This document shows, in pieces, positions 25,482-34,101 of a stretch of DNA of 64,000 nucleotides. The notes below the pieces were generated by a model. That model had not been told where the DNA came from. It did not search any database and worked only from the letters and a program-made list of their open reading frames with translations. Origin of the DNA: Butyrivibrio sp. FCS014 (lineage in GTDB: Bacteria; Bacillota; Clostridia; Lachnospirales; Lachnospiraceae); NCBI RefSeq assembly GCF_000526935.1, contig NZ_JAHA01000006.1, forward strand, positions 484,547-548,546, written 5' to 3'. The position numbers and the translations under genes were made by a program. Position 1 is the first letter of the stretch; each line of letters opens with the position of its first letter.

Positions 25482-27146
25482 ATGATTGCAGAAAGCGATC
25501 GTTTATCATGGTGTTTGACAATTATGAGACTTAATTTGAGAAAATACAGAAGCATAACAGCAGCATGCGCACTCTCGGCCCTAATTCTCACAGGGTGCGC
25601 TGCTGATGGCGCCGGGACTGATTCAGCCCCGGCTGTTTCTGTGTCTGAAAAAGATACATTGCCGGAAGATACGGTAACCTTTGACTGGTACATCAATTAC
25701 TCCTGGTACAACACCCCCTGGGGACACAATGCGGTTTCCAGGGAGATCACCAGAAGAACAGGAGTTAACATCAACTTTATAACCCCTCAGGGCAATGAGG
25801 AGGAGAAACTCAATGCGCTGATAGCATCGGGAACTCTTCCGGATCTTATTACCCTGGGCTGGTGGGAACCGCAGATGAATGAGATCATTCAGGGAGACAT
25901 GGTCTATGCTCTCAATGAACTGGCAGATGAGTATGACCCTTATTTCTGGGAGGTTTCAGATCCACAGGCTGTCAGCTGGTATACCCAGTCCGACGGCAAT
26001 ATCTACGGGTATCCCAATTCATCCATAACCCCCGCCGATGTTGAGAACAATAACAATATCGGGTCCAACCAGACCTTCCTTGTCCGTAAGGATATTTACG
26101 AAGCCATAGGAAGCCCGGACATGACCACCATTGAAGGCTTTGAAGCTGCGGTAAAAAAGGCAGCGGCCATGTTCCCGGAGGTTGACGGCAAGCCCCTTAT
26201 ACCTGTGGGCTCACACATATTTGACGATACGGGCTCTGTTTCTTTTGACCAATATCTTCAGAACTTCCTGGCCGTTCCATACGAAAAGGACGGGAAGCTC
26301 TATGACAGGAACACGGACCCCGAATATATTGAATGGCTCAAGATGTTCAGAAGACTGGCCCAGCAGGGATATCTGGCCACGGATATCTTTATTGACCAGA
26401 GAGTTCAGATGGAAGAGAAGATTGCGGACGGGAGATATTTCTGCATGCTGTATCAGAGAACGGATATGGCCTCGCAGCAGAAGGCTCTTTACGCCAAGAA
26501 TCCCGACAGCATCTACATTGCAGTAGACGGTCCCAAGAACAAAAACAGGGATGACCACGTTCTTCCCACATCCTCCGTCAGCGGATGGACCATCACCTTT
26601 GTTTCCAAGAACTGCAAGCATCCGGACCGGGCGATCAAGTTCATAGATTTCATGCTCTCCGAGGAGGGCCAGAAGCTTGTTTATCTCGGTGTAGAGGGAG
26701 TTACCTATGACATTGTGGATGGCAGGGAAGTGGTAAAGCCCGAGATTTTAGAGCTTCTTAACACAGACAGGACCACCTATGATGAGCTCTACGGCGCCGA
26801 TGACGCCTACTGGATGTTCCAGGATAATGTAATGCAGCTGAAGTGGAGGCCGGAGAACAGCGGACCCACGGCTCAGCTCGAGGAGTGGACCTATAAATAT
26901 TCAGCTTATACGGGGCAATACGATGTGATCCTTCCCTCGGATACCGAGGATGCATACATCAGCGACAGAATAGATAACTTATGGAGTAAGACTCTTCCGG
27001 CACTTCTTCTTTCGGAGAGTGACGAGGAGTTTGACGAGATACTGGAGAACTTTAAGCAGGAAAGAGCGGAGCTGGGATACGACCAGCTTCAGGAAAAGAA
27101 TTTACAATATGTCAGGGAAGCTAAGAAAAAGCTGGGCCTGGATTAA
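25482..27146 (+). CDS. Second extracellular solute-binding lipoprotein
   Basis: Up to 554 residues. The ATG at 25482 has AAGGAA 11 bases upstream. The ATG at 25524 gives a textbook lipoprotein signal (MRLNLRKYRS...LILTGC) but has no SD, so the start is uncertain. The mature part is a long LplA-type binding protein (TRRTGVNINFITPQGNEEEKLNALIASGTLPDLITLGWW; AIKFIDFMLSEEGQKL). It is unlike the first binding protein and has no permeases of its own. It overlaps the sensor kinase gene by 38 bases. A role as ligand presenter for that kinase, or as a second receptor for the same importer, is an inference. Confidence 0.85.
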   Translation: MIAESDRLSWCLTIMRLNLRKYRSITAACALSALILTGCAADGAGTDSAPAVSVSEKDTLPEDTVTFDWYINYSWYNTPWGHNAVSREITRRTGVNINFITPQGNEEEKLNALIASGTLPDLITLGWWEPQMNEIIQGDMVYALNELADEYDPYFWEVSDPQAVSWYTQSDGNIYGYPNSSITPADVENNNNIGSNQTFLVRKDIYEAIGSPDMTTIEGFEAAVKKAAAMFPEVDGKPLIPVGSHIFDDTGSVSFDQYLQNFLAVPYEKDGKLYDRNTDPEYIEWLKMFRRLAQQGYLATDIFIDQRVQMEEKIADGRYFCMLYQRTDMASQQKALYAKNPDSIYIAVDGPKNKNRDDHVLPTSSVSGWTITFVSKNCKHPDRAIKFIDFMLSEEGQKLVYLGVEGVTYDIVDGREVVKPEILELLNTDRTTYDELYGADDAYWMFQDNVMQLKWRPENSGPTAQLEEWTYKYSAYTGQYDVILPSDTEDAYISDRIDNLWSKTLPALLLSESDEEFDEILENFKQERAELGYDQLQEKNLQYVREAKKKLGLD

Positions 27147-28950
27147 AGGCCTTAAACTGAATACCAGGATCACGGGCATTGTCCTTCTGTTTGTTATGAT
27201 ACCAGTTGCGATACTGGGCGGTATTGTTTTCTACAACATGGAACAGTCCAGCATCAGAGAGAACGTAAGCTTCATGGAATCCACCATGCAAAGGCGCAGG
27301 GACAGCATTGCCACCAACGTTGACTCCATCAATATGACCACCCAGTTCTTCCTGTCCAACGACACCATGAACAAGGTGCTCATTAATGCTGCCACAGGAG
27401 GCAAGTATTCCACCAAGGAATGGATCTCCATCTACAGGACCGATGTAGCCGCGCTGGAGAGGCTTATCAACAACAACCCGGTTCTTGCAGGGGTGAGGGT
27501 CTATGCAGTTAACGACAACGTCCAGGAGATGATGCCGGTTCTTTTCAACCATACGAGGCTCCAGAAGCAGGAGTGGTATGCGCTTTCGGAGAGAGGCGGA
27601 TGGGTGTTTGATTACAGCGACAGGCTGTTTGCAACTTCTGACCCGTCGCCGCTGTTGTCACTTATAACTCCCGTGTACGACAGGCAGTACGGCAATATCG
27701 GTGTTATTGAAGCCAACATGCGAATGCAGACCATGTTCCCCTCCATGTATGAGAATATCGAAGGAGAGAGCAGCTGCTTTGTCACCAACAACGGAAGGAT
27801 CATCTACGGAAGCAATCAGGATGAGAGCATCAAGGACATCGCAACGGGCCTTGCAAAGGAAATGAGGACTGCTGCGGAATCAGGTGAAGCCGTTGGAATC
27901 AGGACCAATTACAACAAATCCTCCAAGAGGATCATTGCCGGCATGTATATCCCGGAGCTGGGTGGAACCCTGGTATCTGTGGATGACATCTCCGGTACCC
28001 TTTCGGAAGTATATAAACTCAGGACCAATTTCATTATAGGAATGATTTTGATACTGGTTCTTTTGACCTTTGTTATCGATCTTCTTGTTAATCATGTCCT
28101 CAAGAAGTTCTACGAGGTTCTTACCACCATCAGGCAGGTAAGAAGCGGAGACCTCTCCGTCAGAACGCCTGAGGAGGGTGACACCGACGAGATGGGCGAG
28201 CTGGCCCATCAGGTTAACCGAATGCTTGATAACATCGAGGATCTGATGAAGGAGAACATCAACAGGGAGGTTATCGTTAAGGACTCCCAGATCAAGGCTC
28301 TCCAGAACCAGATCAATGCACACTTTATTTACAACGTTCTTGAATCCATCAAGATGATGGCTGAGGTTAAGGAGGACTATGATATCTCCGATGCCATCAC
28401 AAGCCTCGGCAAGCTCCTTCGCTACAGTATGAAGTGGACTTCCGATACCGTTCTGGTATCCGAAGAGATGGAATATATCAGGAATTACATGGCACTTATC
28501 AACCTTCGTTTTGACTACGAGATTTATCTGTCGGTGAACCTGCCTGAGGATATAATGAGACAGAAGATACCGAAGATGAGTCTGCAGCCTATCATCGAGA
28601 ATGCCATTATTCACGGCATTGAGGAACTGGCCGACGATACTACCATCTACGTCAAGGGAATCGTCAACGGTGATGACTGTACCATCGAGATCACCGACAA
28701 CGGCCGTGGCATGAACGAGGAGGAACTTGAGGTCCTTCGGAAAAAGATCTCAGGCGAGATCCAGACCGGCGGCGGCTCCGGAAACGGAATCGGACTTAAG
28801 AACGTTCAGGACAGGATCAAGATGGAGTACGGCGATAAGTATGGAATAGATGTAGCAGCCATGGAGGGATGCTATACTAAGGTATGGGTCAAGATTCCCA
28901 TGAAAAGGACAGGCGTGGGCAAAAGCACCGCTCATGTAAATGCGAACTGA
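27109..28950 (+). CDS. YesM-type sensor histidine kinase
   Basis: Start at ATG 27109 (AGGAAAAGA upstream), inside the end of the binding-protein gene; a longer frame from 27019 would overlap it further. It has 613 residues: a first span at about 20-42, an extracellular Cache-like sensor to about 305, a second span at about 308-330, and HAMP at about 331-385. The His_kinase domain carries His405 in LQNQINAHFIYNVLESI, and the HATPase has the N box IIENAIIHGIEEL and GNGIGLKNV. YesM kinases pair with AraC-type YesN regulators to switch on polysaccharide genes. The sensor probably reads a glucan fragment or the ligand-loaded lipoprotein. Confidence 0.93.
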   Translation: MSGKLRKSWAWIKGLKLNTRITGIVLLFVMIPVAILGGIVFYNMEQSSIRENVSFMESTMQRRRDSIATNVDSINMTTQFFLSNDTMNKVLINAATGGKYSTKEWISIYRTDVAALERLINNNPVLAGVRVYAVNDNVQEMMPVLFNHTRLQKQEWYALSERGGWVFDYSDRLFATSDPSPLLSLITPVYDRQYGNIGVIEANMRMQTMFPSMYENIEGESSCFVTNNGRIIYGSNQDESIKDIATGLAKEMRTAAESGEAVGIRTNYNKSSKRIIAGMYIPELGGTLVSVDDISGTLSEVYKLRTNFIIGMILILVLLTFVIDLLVNHVLKKFYEVLTTIRQVRSGDLSVRTPEEGDTDEMGELAHQVNRMLDNIEDLMKENINREVIVKDSQIKALQNQINAHFIYNVLESIKMMAEVKEDYDISDAITSLGKLLRYSMKWTSDTVLVSEEMEYIRNYMALINLRFDYEIYLSVNLPEDIMRQKIPKMSLQPIIENAIIHGIEELADDTTIYVKGIVNGDDCTIEITDNGRGMNEEELEVLRKKISGEIQTGGGSGNGIGLKNVQDRIKMEYGDKYGIDVAAMEGCYTKVWVKIPMKRTGVGKSTAHVNAN

Positions 28951-29004
28951 GAGGACAGGCCATTGAAATGAGCTTGCTCCTGTATATGCGAACTAAGAGG
29001 ACAG
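28931..29004 (+). repeat. Short tandem duplication between kinase and regulator genes
   Basis: Bases 28931-28958 and 28977-29004 match at 25 of 28 positions, a 46-base period. Each copy contains AGAGGACAG, so the SD of the YesN gene is duplicated. The first copy spans the kinase stop codon, so the kinase's last residues (about codons 607-613) derive from the same unit. Confidence 0.75.
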
Positions 29005-29008
29005 TGTT

Positions 29009-30475
29009 ATGCGTACAGTGATGGTAGTTGAGGATGAGAAGTTAATAAGACAGGGCATCGCCACCATGATAAAGAGGACCGGCGTGCCTGTGGATGAGGT
29101 TATAGAGTGCCCCAACGGCCTTAAGGCAATGGAGGTACTAAGAGAGAAGAAGGTGGATGTGGTATTCACCGATATCCGCATGCCCAAGATGAACGGCATC
29201 GAGCTGGTGCAGGCCATGAAGGAACTGGATTCACCGCCCATTGCCATTGCGGTCAGCGGCTATGACGACTTCTCATATGCTGTTGAGATGATGAGAAACG
29301 GCGTCCGGGAATATATCTTAAAGCCCGTGGAGCGAGACAAGCTCAAGGAAATCATGGAGAAGCTTGAAGCAGAGCTCTCCGCAAAAAGAGACAACGATAT
29401 CAAGTCGGAAGCTATGGATAAGCAGCTTCTTAAATACATTCTCCTTGACGATGAGGCTCAGAGCGAGAGTCTTGAGATGATGGAAAAGAGACTTCGTTCT
29501 GATGTTGGAGAGCTTTACAGGGTTCTGGTTTCTTCAGAGGACGATGACATCAACGAGGAATTTAAGGACTCCAAGTCTGTAATGGATGTTGACGGCATGG
29601 TGGTTTACCTTATCAGCAGCGAAAGAGCTCTTGCTTTGAAAGAGAAGATTTCCGGGTCTGAGGGAGATCTTTTATCCTATGCCGGTATAAGTGATGTGTA
29701 TTTCAATGCCGCCGATCTTAAGAAGGCTTACAGACAGGCCAAGAGCAGAAGAGAGATTTCTTTTTGCAGAGATATAGTACTGTTTGACAAGGTGGAAGAC
29801 CTTCATGTGGCTGAGCAGCTCTTGGAGAATGGATTAAAGCTCTGCAGCAAGAGCAGCGTCTCCGCCAGGGTTCAGCTGGTTGGAACCGACAGAGTAGACA
29901 GCCTTGAGAAGGAGTGGAACGGATTCTTTACCGCTACCTCAAGAGGCCAGGTTACTCCTTCGGATTTTGCAGCCGCAATGCAGCAGTTTGCGGAGGAATT
30001 TTCCAAGACTTATCAGAGAGAGATTCCCATGTCCATCCTGCGGCCTTTCTCCTATGTGTCACTTTCCGATTTCAGGGAGAAGTTCATGGAGTTCATCCTT
30101 GAAGAGAACAGCCGTCTGATGAACGCCGCCGGCGAGGATCAGATGGAAGCCAGGATGCAGATGGCAGTCCGCTTTATCCGTGAGAACTACGCTTCGGACC
30201 TTAACATGGCTGTTGTATCCAATGAAGTATCAATGAATTATTCGCTGTTCTCCACAGCTTTCAAGAACTACACCGGAACCAACTTCGTCACCTACCTCAA
30301 GGAGCTGCGAATGGATGAGGCCAAGCGCCTTCTTTCCGAGACGGACCTCAAGGTCAATGAGATTTCCGCTAAGGTCGGCTACGACAATGAGAAGCATTTC
30401 ATGAAGAGCTTCAAAGCCATGGTCGGGGTATCCCCCAGCGAATACCGCAAGAACACCGGCGTTAAGAGCGTGTGA
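29009..30475 (+). CDS. YesN-type response regulator, AraC-family output
   Basis: A 488-residue protein. The receiver (1-125) has VVEDEKLIRQG, phospho-acceptor Asp55 in VVFTDIRMPKMNG, Ser in VSGYDD and Lys in YILKPVE. A middle region of about 230 residues is family-specific. The last about 100 residues carry two AraC helix-turn-helix units (MAVVSNEVSMNYSLFSTAFK; NEISAKVGYDNEKHFMKSFK). It should be the phosphorylation partner of the YesM kinase and activate the glucan genes. Likely targets are the poor -35 promoters at 13721 and 22147 and the GH16 gene, which is an inference. Confidence 0.93.
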   Translation: MRTVMVVEDEKLIRQGIATMIKRTGVPVDEVIECPNGLKAMEVLREKKVDVVFTDIRMPKMNGIELVQAMKELDSPPIAIAVSGYDDFSYAVEMMRNGVREYILKPVERDKLKEIMEKLEAELSAKRDNDIKSEAMDKQLLKYILLDDEAQSESLEMMEKRLRSDVGELYRVLVSSEDDDINEEFKDSKSVMDVDGMVVYLISSERALALKEKISGSEGDLLSYAGISDVYFNAADLKKAYRQAKSRREISFCRDIVLFDKVEDLHVAEQLLENGLKLCSKSSVSARVQLVGTDRVDSLEKEWNGFFTATSRGQVTPSDFAAAMQQFAEEFSKTYQREIPMSILRPFSYVSLSDFREKFMEFILEENSRLMNAAGEDQMEARMQMAVRFIRENYASDLNMAVVSNEVSMNYSLFSTAFKNYTGTNFVTYLKELRMDEAKRLLSETDLKVNEISAKVGYDNEKHFMKSFKAMVGVSPSEYRKNTGVKSV

Positions 30476-30526
30476 GAGCGGTGGAACGCTTCTGTTTGGA
30501 GAGACATTCTTTGACTCAAATGATAT

Positions 30527-30580
30527 AAGGTGCTTACTGCACAGAATCGGATTTCAATTCTGTACAGTAGGCACTTTTTT
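30527..30580 (+). terminator. Terminator of the two-component operon, made from a repeat element
   Basis: AGGTGCTTACTGCACAGAAT pairs with ATTCTGTACAGTAGGCACTT over about 19 bp with two mismatches, followed by seven T residues. The inner part of the stem is the first copy of the dyad repeat described separately, so one sequence serves both. Confidence 0.8.
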
Positions 30581-30776
30581 TCATTACTGTACAAAAACAA
30601 AAACTGAATTTATACAGTAAGATTAATCTGAAAATGTACGAAATTATTACTGTAGAAAATGTAAAATAGAATCTGTACAGTAAATGATGTGCGGTGCTAC
30701 GGCACAGATCAGAAAAAATGATATTGTACAGCAAATTTTTTACTGTACAGAAATGAAAATCAGAATCATGCAGTAA
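30534..30776. repeat. Array of five 37/38-bp dyad elements (TTACTGTACA arms)
   Basis: Elements lie at 30534-30570, 30584-30620, 30647-30683, 30697-30734 (degenerate, 38 bp) and 30740-30776. Each has a left arm like TTACTGTACAGAA and a right arm like TTCTGTACAGTAA. The CTGTACAG-type cores are 23 bp apart centre to centre in four copies and 24 in the degenerate one. Outer bases are kept while inner bases and the 9-bp middle vary. This fills most of the 475-bp gap between the regulator and the esterase gene. It looks like paired protein-binding sites. No family is recognised. Confidence 0.8.
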
Positions 30777-30828
30777 TCGCCAACAATAAATGCCACCAAG
30801 AAGTGACTACGAAGAAATGTGATTAGAT

Positions 30829-30857
30829 TTGACAAACGCCGCCTTAAACAATATAAT
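30829..30857 (+). promoter_or_regulatory. Consensus sigma-A promoter of the esterase gene
   Basis: TTGACA (30829-30834), exactly 17 bp, TATAAT (30852-30857): a full consensus promoter. It lies 53 bp downstream of the dyad array. The leader is about 87 bases and holds the direct repeat ACATACATTT at 30878 and 30896. Confidence 0.9.
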
Positions 30858-30950
30858 CGTACACAATCTAAAACGTGACATACATTTAATACGCTACATA
30901 CATTTTGTAACGCAACATAATTCACATCAAATTAAACAGAGGTAATCGCT

Positions 30951-32804
30951 ATGGTATTATATTCAATCTGTGTAATCCTGATCGGAGCTTTGTATCTTTT
31001 CTTCCTGGAGCTTTCCAAGAACGTCATCGCCGGATGGATCATCGGAATCCTGGCTGTGATCGGAATGCTGGTATACAGAGCTAAATTTTACAGGAAAGGA
31101 ACCGGCGCAAAGGGCATCCTTGCTGCTTTTGCCATATTTGCAGTTGTGCTCATCGCCAATGTATTCCTGACAGCACCTCCCGTAAAGAGAGTTCCCGCAG
31201 TAGACAACAAGAATCCCGATGTTACGGATGTCATCGAGATCGAGCAGGGAAAGCTCACCGGTGTATATAACGAAGATCACACAGCAAGAGTCTATGCCGG
31301 AATCCCCTTTGCCAAGGCACCTGTGGGCGAGCTCAGATTCAAGGAGCCCCAGAAGGATGAAGGCTGGGATGGCGTAAGAGCCTTTGATCACTTCGGTCCC
31401 ATGGCCATGCAGCAGAGAGGTTCTGTATGGTTCGATTCCCTTTCACATATCCTTGGATGGCATGACTATCAGGTTAAATTCGGAGATGAGTATGTGGAGG
31501 AGGTAAGCGAGGACTGCCTTTACCTCAATGTCTTTACACCGGGGCAGGACAGCGATGAGCTTCGTCCCGTTATCCTTTATATTCACGGCGGCTCCCTTAC
31601 AACAGGCCAGCCTTCCTATACCGAATACAGAGGTGAGTCCCTGGCTGAGAAAGGCGTCGTATTCGTAAACTGCGCCTACAGACTTGGCGTTTTCGGATAT
31701 TATGCAGCTGACGATCTTAAAGAGGAGTCCCCTAACGGAACCACCGGTAACTACGGCCTTCTCGACCAGATTGCAGCTCTTCAGTGGGTTCATGACAATA
31801 TAGAGGCCTTTGGCGGCGACCCTGACAAGATCACCATCGCAGGTGAGTCCGCAGGATCTTCCAGCGTAAATGCTCTGTGCGTTTCTCCTCTTACCAAGGG
31901 ACTTTTCAGATACGCAATTGCTGAGTCCAGCGGCATCGTGCCCAAGGAGCCCTTCCACACCTTCAGATATTTTGAGGATGCCATTGCCACGGGAGATGAA
32001 GTGAGAGAGGAGTTTGGTGTATCATCCTCCGCTGAGCTTCGCAATATCCCTGCTGACAAACTGGTGCAGACAAAGACCCAGAATTCATCAATGACCGTTG
32101 ACGGCTATGCCATTGTCGAGCAGCCCTACCTCACCTACGAGAAGGGCGAGAATCACGAGCAGGCTCTTCTTAACGGTTTTAATGCAAAAGAGGCGGATGC
32201 TTTCCTTCTTGATACGAAGGCAACAAACGACAATTACGTTGAACTTCTTGCAGAAGACATTAAGGATTATGCGCAGGAGATGGCAGAAGTTGTTCCCGCA
32301 ACACTCCCTCAGAGGGATCAGTCCTTTATCATTGATGCCATGGGAGAAGCCAAAGGAGCACTGAACACAGCCTACAGCGCCATGTGGTTCAGCTATTCAC
32401 ACTACGTCTGGAACAACTATATGGTGGAGCAGGGGCGTCCCGCCTACGAGTATCACTTCACTAAGACCAACAACATTCTCTCCAACTACCACGCGGGCGA
32501 GCTTCCATATGCCTACGGCAATCTGTGGAGACACCCAGGCCTCTACGACGAAGAGGATTACAGGCTCTCTGATATCATGCAGAGCTACTGGGTCAACTTC
32601 GCCGCAACAGGAGATCCCAACGGCTATATCCTTGATAGAACGGGCAATTCCACCGGCGAGGCACTTCCTGTATGGGAAAAGAGACAGCTCGGTCAGGACA
32701 AGCTTCTTGAGCTTGACACCGATGTCCATATGGCCGACGATCCCAACATCGAGATTTACAAAGTCATTGACAAGTTTATGGATGATGCCGCAAACAGCAG
32801 ATGA
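30951..32804 (+). CDS. Membrane-anchored carboxylesterase, type B (alpha/beta hydrolase)
   Basis: A 617-residue protein. Three hydrophobic segments occupy about 1-20, 23-43 and 54-75, an unusual N-terminal anchor for this family. The type-B esterase domain then starts with VIEIEQGKLTGVYN and RVYAGIPFAKAPVGELRF. The nucleophile is Ser300 in AGESAGSSS and the oxyanion loop is HGGSLTTG. A candidate triad His lies in NYHAGELPYAYGN. It probably removes ester groups from a carbohydrate or other small substrate at the cell surface. Substrate cannot be read from sequence. Own strong promoter. Confidence 0.88.
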   Translation: MVLYSICVILIGALYLFFLELSKNVIAGWIIGILAVIGMLVYRAKFYRKGTGAKGILAAFAIFAVVLIANVFLTAPPVKRVPAVDNKNPDVTDVIEIEQGKLTGVYNEDHTARVYAGIPFAKAPVGELRFKEPQKDEGWDGVRAFDHFGPMAMQQRGSVWFDSLSHILGWHDYQVKFGDEYVEEVSEDCLYLNVFTPGQDSDELRPVILYIHGGSLTTGQPSYTEYRGESLAEKGVVFVNCAYRLGVFGYYAADDLKEESPNGTTGNYGLLDQIAALQWVHDNIEAFGGDPDKITIAGESAGSSSVNALCVSPLTKGLFRYAIAESSGIVPKEPFHTFRYFEDAIATGDEVREEFGVSSSAELRNIPADKLVQTKTQNSSMTVDGYAIVEQPYLTYEKGENHEQALLNGFNAKEADAFLLDTKATNDNYVELLAEDIKDYAQEMAEVVPATLPQRDQSFIIDAMGEAKGALNTAYSAMWFSYSHYVWNNYMVEQGRPAYEYHFTKTNNILSNYHAGELPYAYGNLWRHPGLYDEEDYRLSDIMQSYWVNFAATGDPNGYILDRTGNSTGEALPVWEKRQLGQDKLLELDTDVHMADDPNIEIYKVIDKFMDDAANSR

Positions 32805-32822
32805 TTTCACAGCGCATTTTTG

Positions 32823-32851
32823 CTGACTTTACCCCGGATTCATGCGATAAT
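32823..32851 (+). promoter_or_regulatory. Possible promoter of the PRPP synthetase gene
   Basis: GATAAT (32846-32851) with TGC just upstream as an extended -10, and CTGACT (32823-32828) at 17 bp as a weak -35. Confidence 0.4.
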
Positions 32852-32879
32852 CGTATTTACAACACAGGAGGACTAATTC

Positions 32880-33968
32880 ATGAATGAAAATCTGGGAATC
32901 ATAGCGCTGGAATCAGCTCTTGAGAATGGGAAAAGAGTTAATGAAATAATATCCAAATGGCGAGACGGGGGCAACTACCTTATCCCCTGCGAATGTCCGC
33001 GATTCAGCAGCGGCGAAGCCAAGGGAATCGTAGGAGAGTCCGTAAGAGACAAGGACATCTATATCATAGTGGACGTCTGCAACAACAGCCTGACCTACAA
33101 GATGGACGGGGAAAAGAACCGGATGTCTCCCGATGACCATTACCAGGACCTTAAACGTGTTATCGCAGCCTGCAGCGGCAAGGCCGAAAGAATCAACGTT
33201 GTGATGCCTTTTCTTTATGAGAGCAGGCAGCATAGAAGAACCATGAGAGAATCTTTGGACTGCGCGGTTATGCTAAGAGAGCTGGAGTATATGGGAGTTC
33301 ATTCCCTTGTTACCTTCGACGCCCATGACCCCAGGATGAGCAACGTTACTCCTTTAAGATCCTTTGACAATGTCTCACCGGCACTTCAGTTTGTTCAGTC
33401 GTTTCTCACAGAGTATGAGGATATTCAGATAGACAAGGATCATCTCATGTTCATTGCTCCCGATGAGGGCGCCACAGAAAGATCTGTTTTCCTGGCATCG
33501 GTGTTTGGAGTGAACCTTGGAATGTTCTATAAAAGAAGAGATTACTCCAGGATAGTCGACGGATCAAATCCTATCGTTGCCCATGACTTCAGCGGAGCTT
33601 CCGTTGAGGGAATGGATGTGGTGATTGTGGATGACATGATCGCTTCCGGCGGAAGCATGATCGATGTTGCGGGACAACTCAAGAAACTGGGAGCTAAGAG
33701 AGTATTTATCTTTTCAACCTTCGGCCTTTTCTCCAGCGGCTTTGAGAAATTCGATAAGGCTTATGAGCAAGGTCTTTTCACCAGGATCTTCACAACGAAT
33801 CTTATTCACCAGAAAGAGGAACTGCTCTCCAAAGAGTATTACTGTTCGGTAAATATGAATCGCTATATTGCAGCTATCATCGATACGCTGAACAAGCGCG
33901 GAAGCCTGACACAGCTCACTAAGCCTGCAGACAGGATAAGGGAGACCATAGCCAAATATAAACATTAA
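32880..33968 (+). CDS. prs: Ribose-phosphate pyrophosphokinase, long divergent form
   Basis: Makes PRPP from ribose-5-phosphate and ATP for nucleotide, His and Trp synthesis. 362 residues against about 315 for the classical enzyme. Seen: NVVMPFLYESRQHRRT for the ATP-binding region, LVTFDAHDPRM, and the PRPP loop DVVIVDDMIASGGSM. The loop reads DDMIASGGS where classical enzymes have DxxxDTGGT. A C-terminal extension (about 330-362) is extra. SD AGGAGGA is strong. The genome may also hold a standard prs; this copy's place in a glucan locus is odd. Not part of an evident operon with the esterase. Confidence 0.85.
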   Translation: MNENLGIIALESALENGKRVNEIISKWRDGGNYLIPCECPRFSSGEAKGIVGESVRDKDIYIIVDVCNNSLTYKMDGEKNRMSPDDHYQDLKRVIAACSGKAERINVVMPFLYESRQHRRTMRESLDCAVMLRELEYMGVHSLVTFDAHDPRMSNVTPLRSFDNVSPALQFVQSFLTEYEDIQIDKDHLMFIAPDEGATERSVFLASVFGVNLGMFYKRRDYSRIVDGSNPIVAHDFSGASVEGMDVVIVDDMIASGGSMIDVAGQLKKLGAKRVFIFSTFGLFSSGFEKFDKAYEQGLFTRIFTTNLIHQKEELLSKEYYCSVNMNRYIAAIIDTLNKRGSLTQLTKPADRIRETIAKYKH

Positions 33969-34010
33969 TATAAATGTATAAATATTCTATAAAATAAAAA
34001 CACCTTCACG

Positions 34011-34051
34011 AAAAATAGCACCTCAATATACTTAATCGTTTAAATTACAAT
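34011..34051 (+). promoter_or_regulatory. Putative promoter region of the GH16 gene
   Basis: CACCTTCACGAAAAAT (34011-34026) repeats the motif found upstream of GH3. A -10-like TACAAT lies at 34046-34051. No clear -35 is present (TCAATA at 17 bp), again consistent with activation. Confidence 0.4.
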
Positions 34052-34101
34052 AAGTATACCAATGGGGCAAGTTTACTATTTTTATGGGAGGTTTTTTTAT
34101 T

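Noticed and set aside
30534..30776. Dyad array read as a CRISPR
   Set aside because: Unit starts are 50, 63, 50 and 43 bp apart with gaps of only 5-26 bp, the repeats vary inside, and no cas genes are near.
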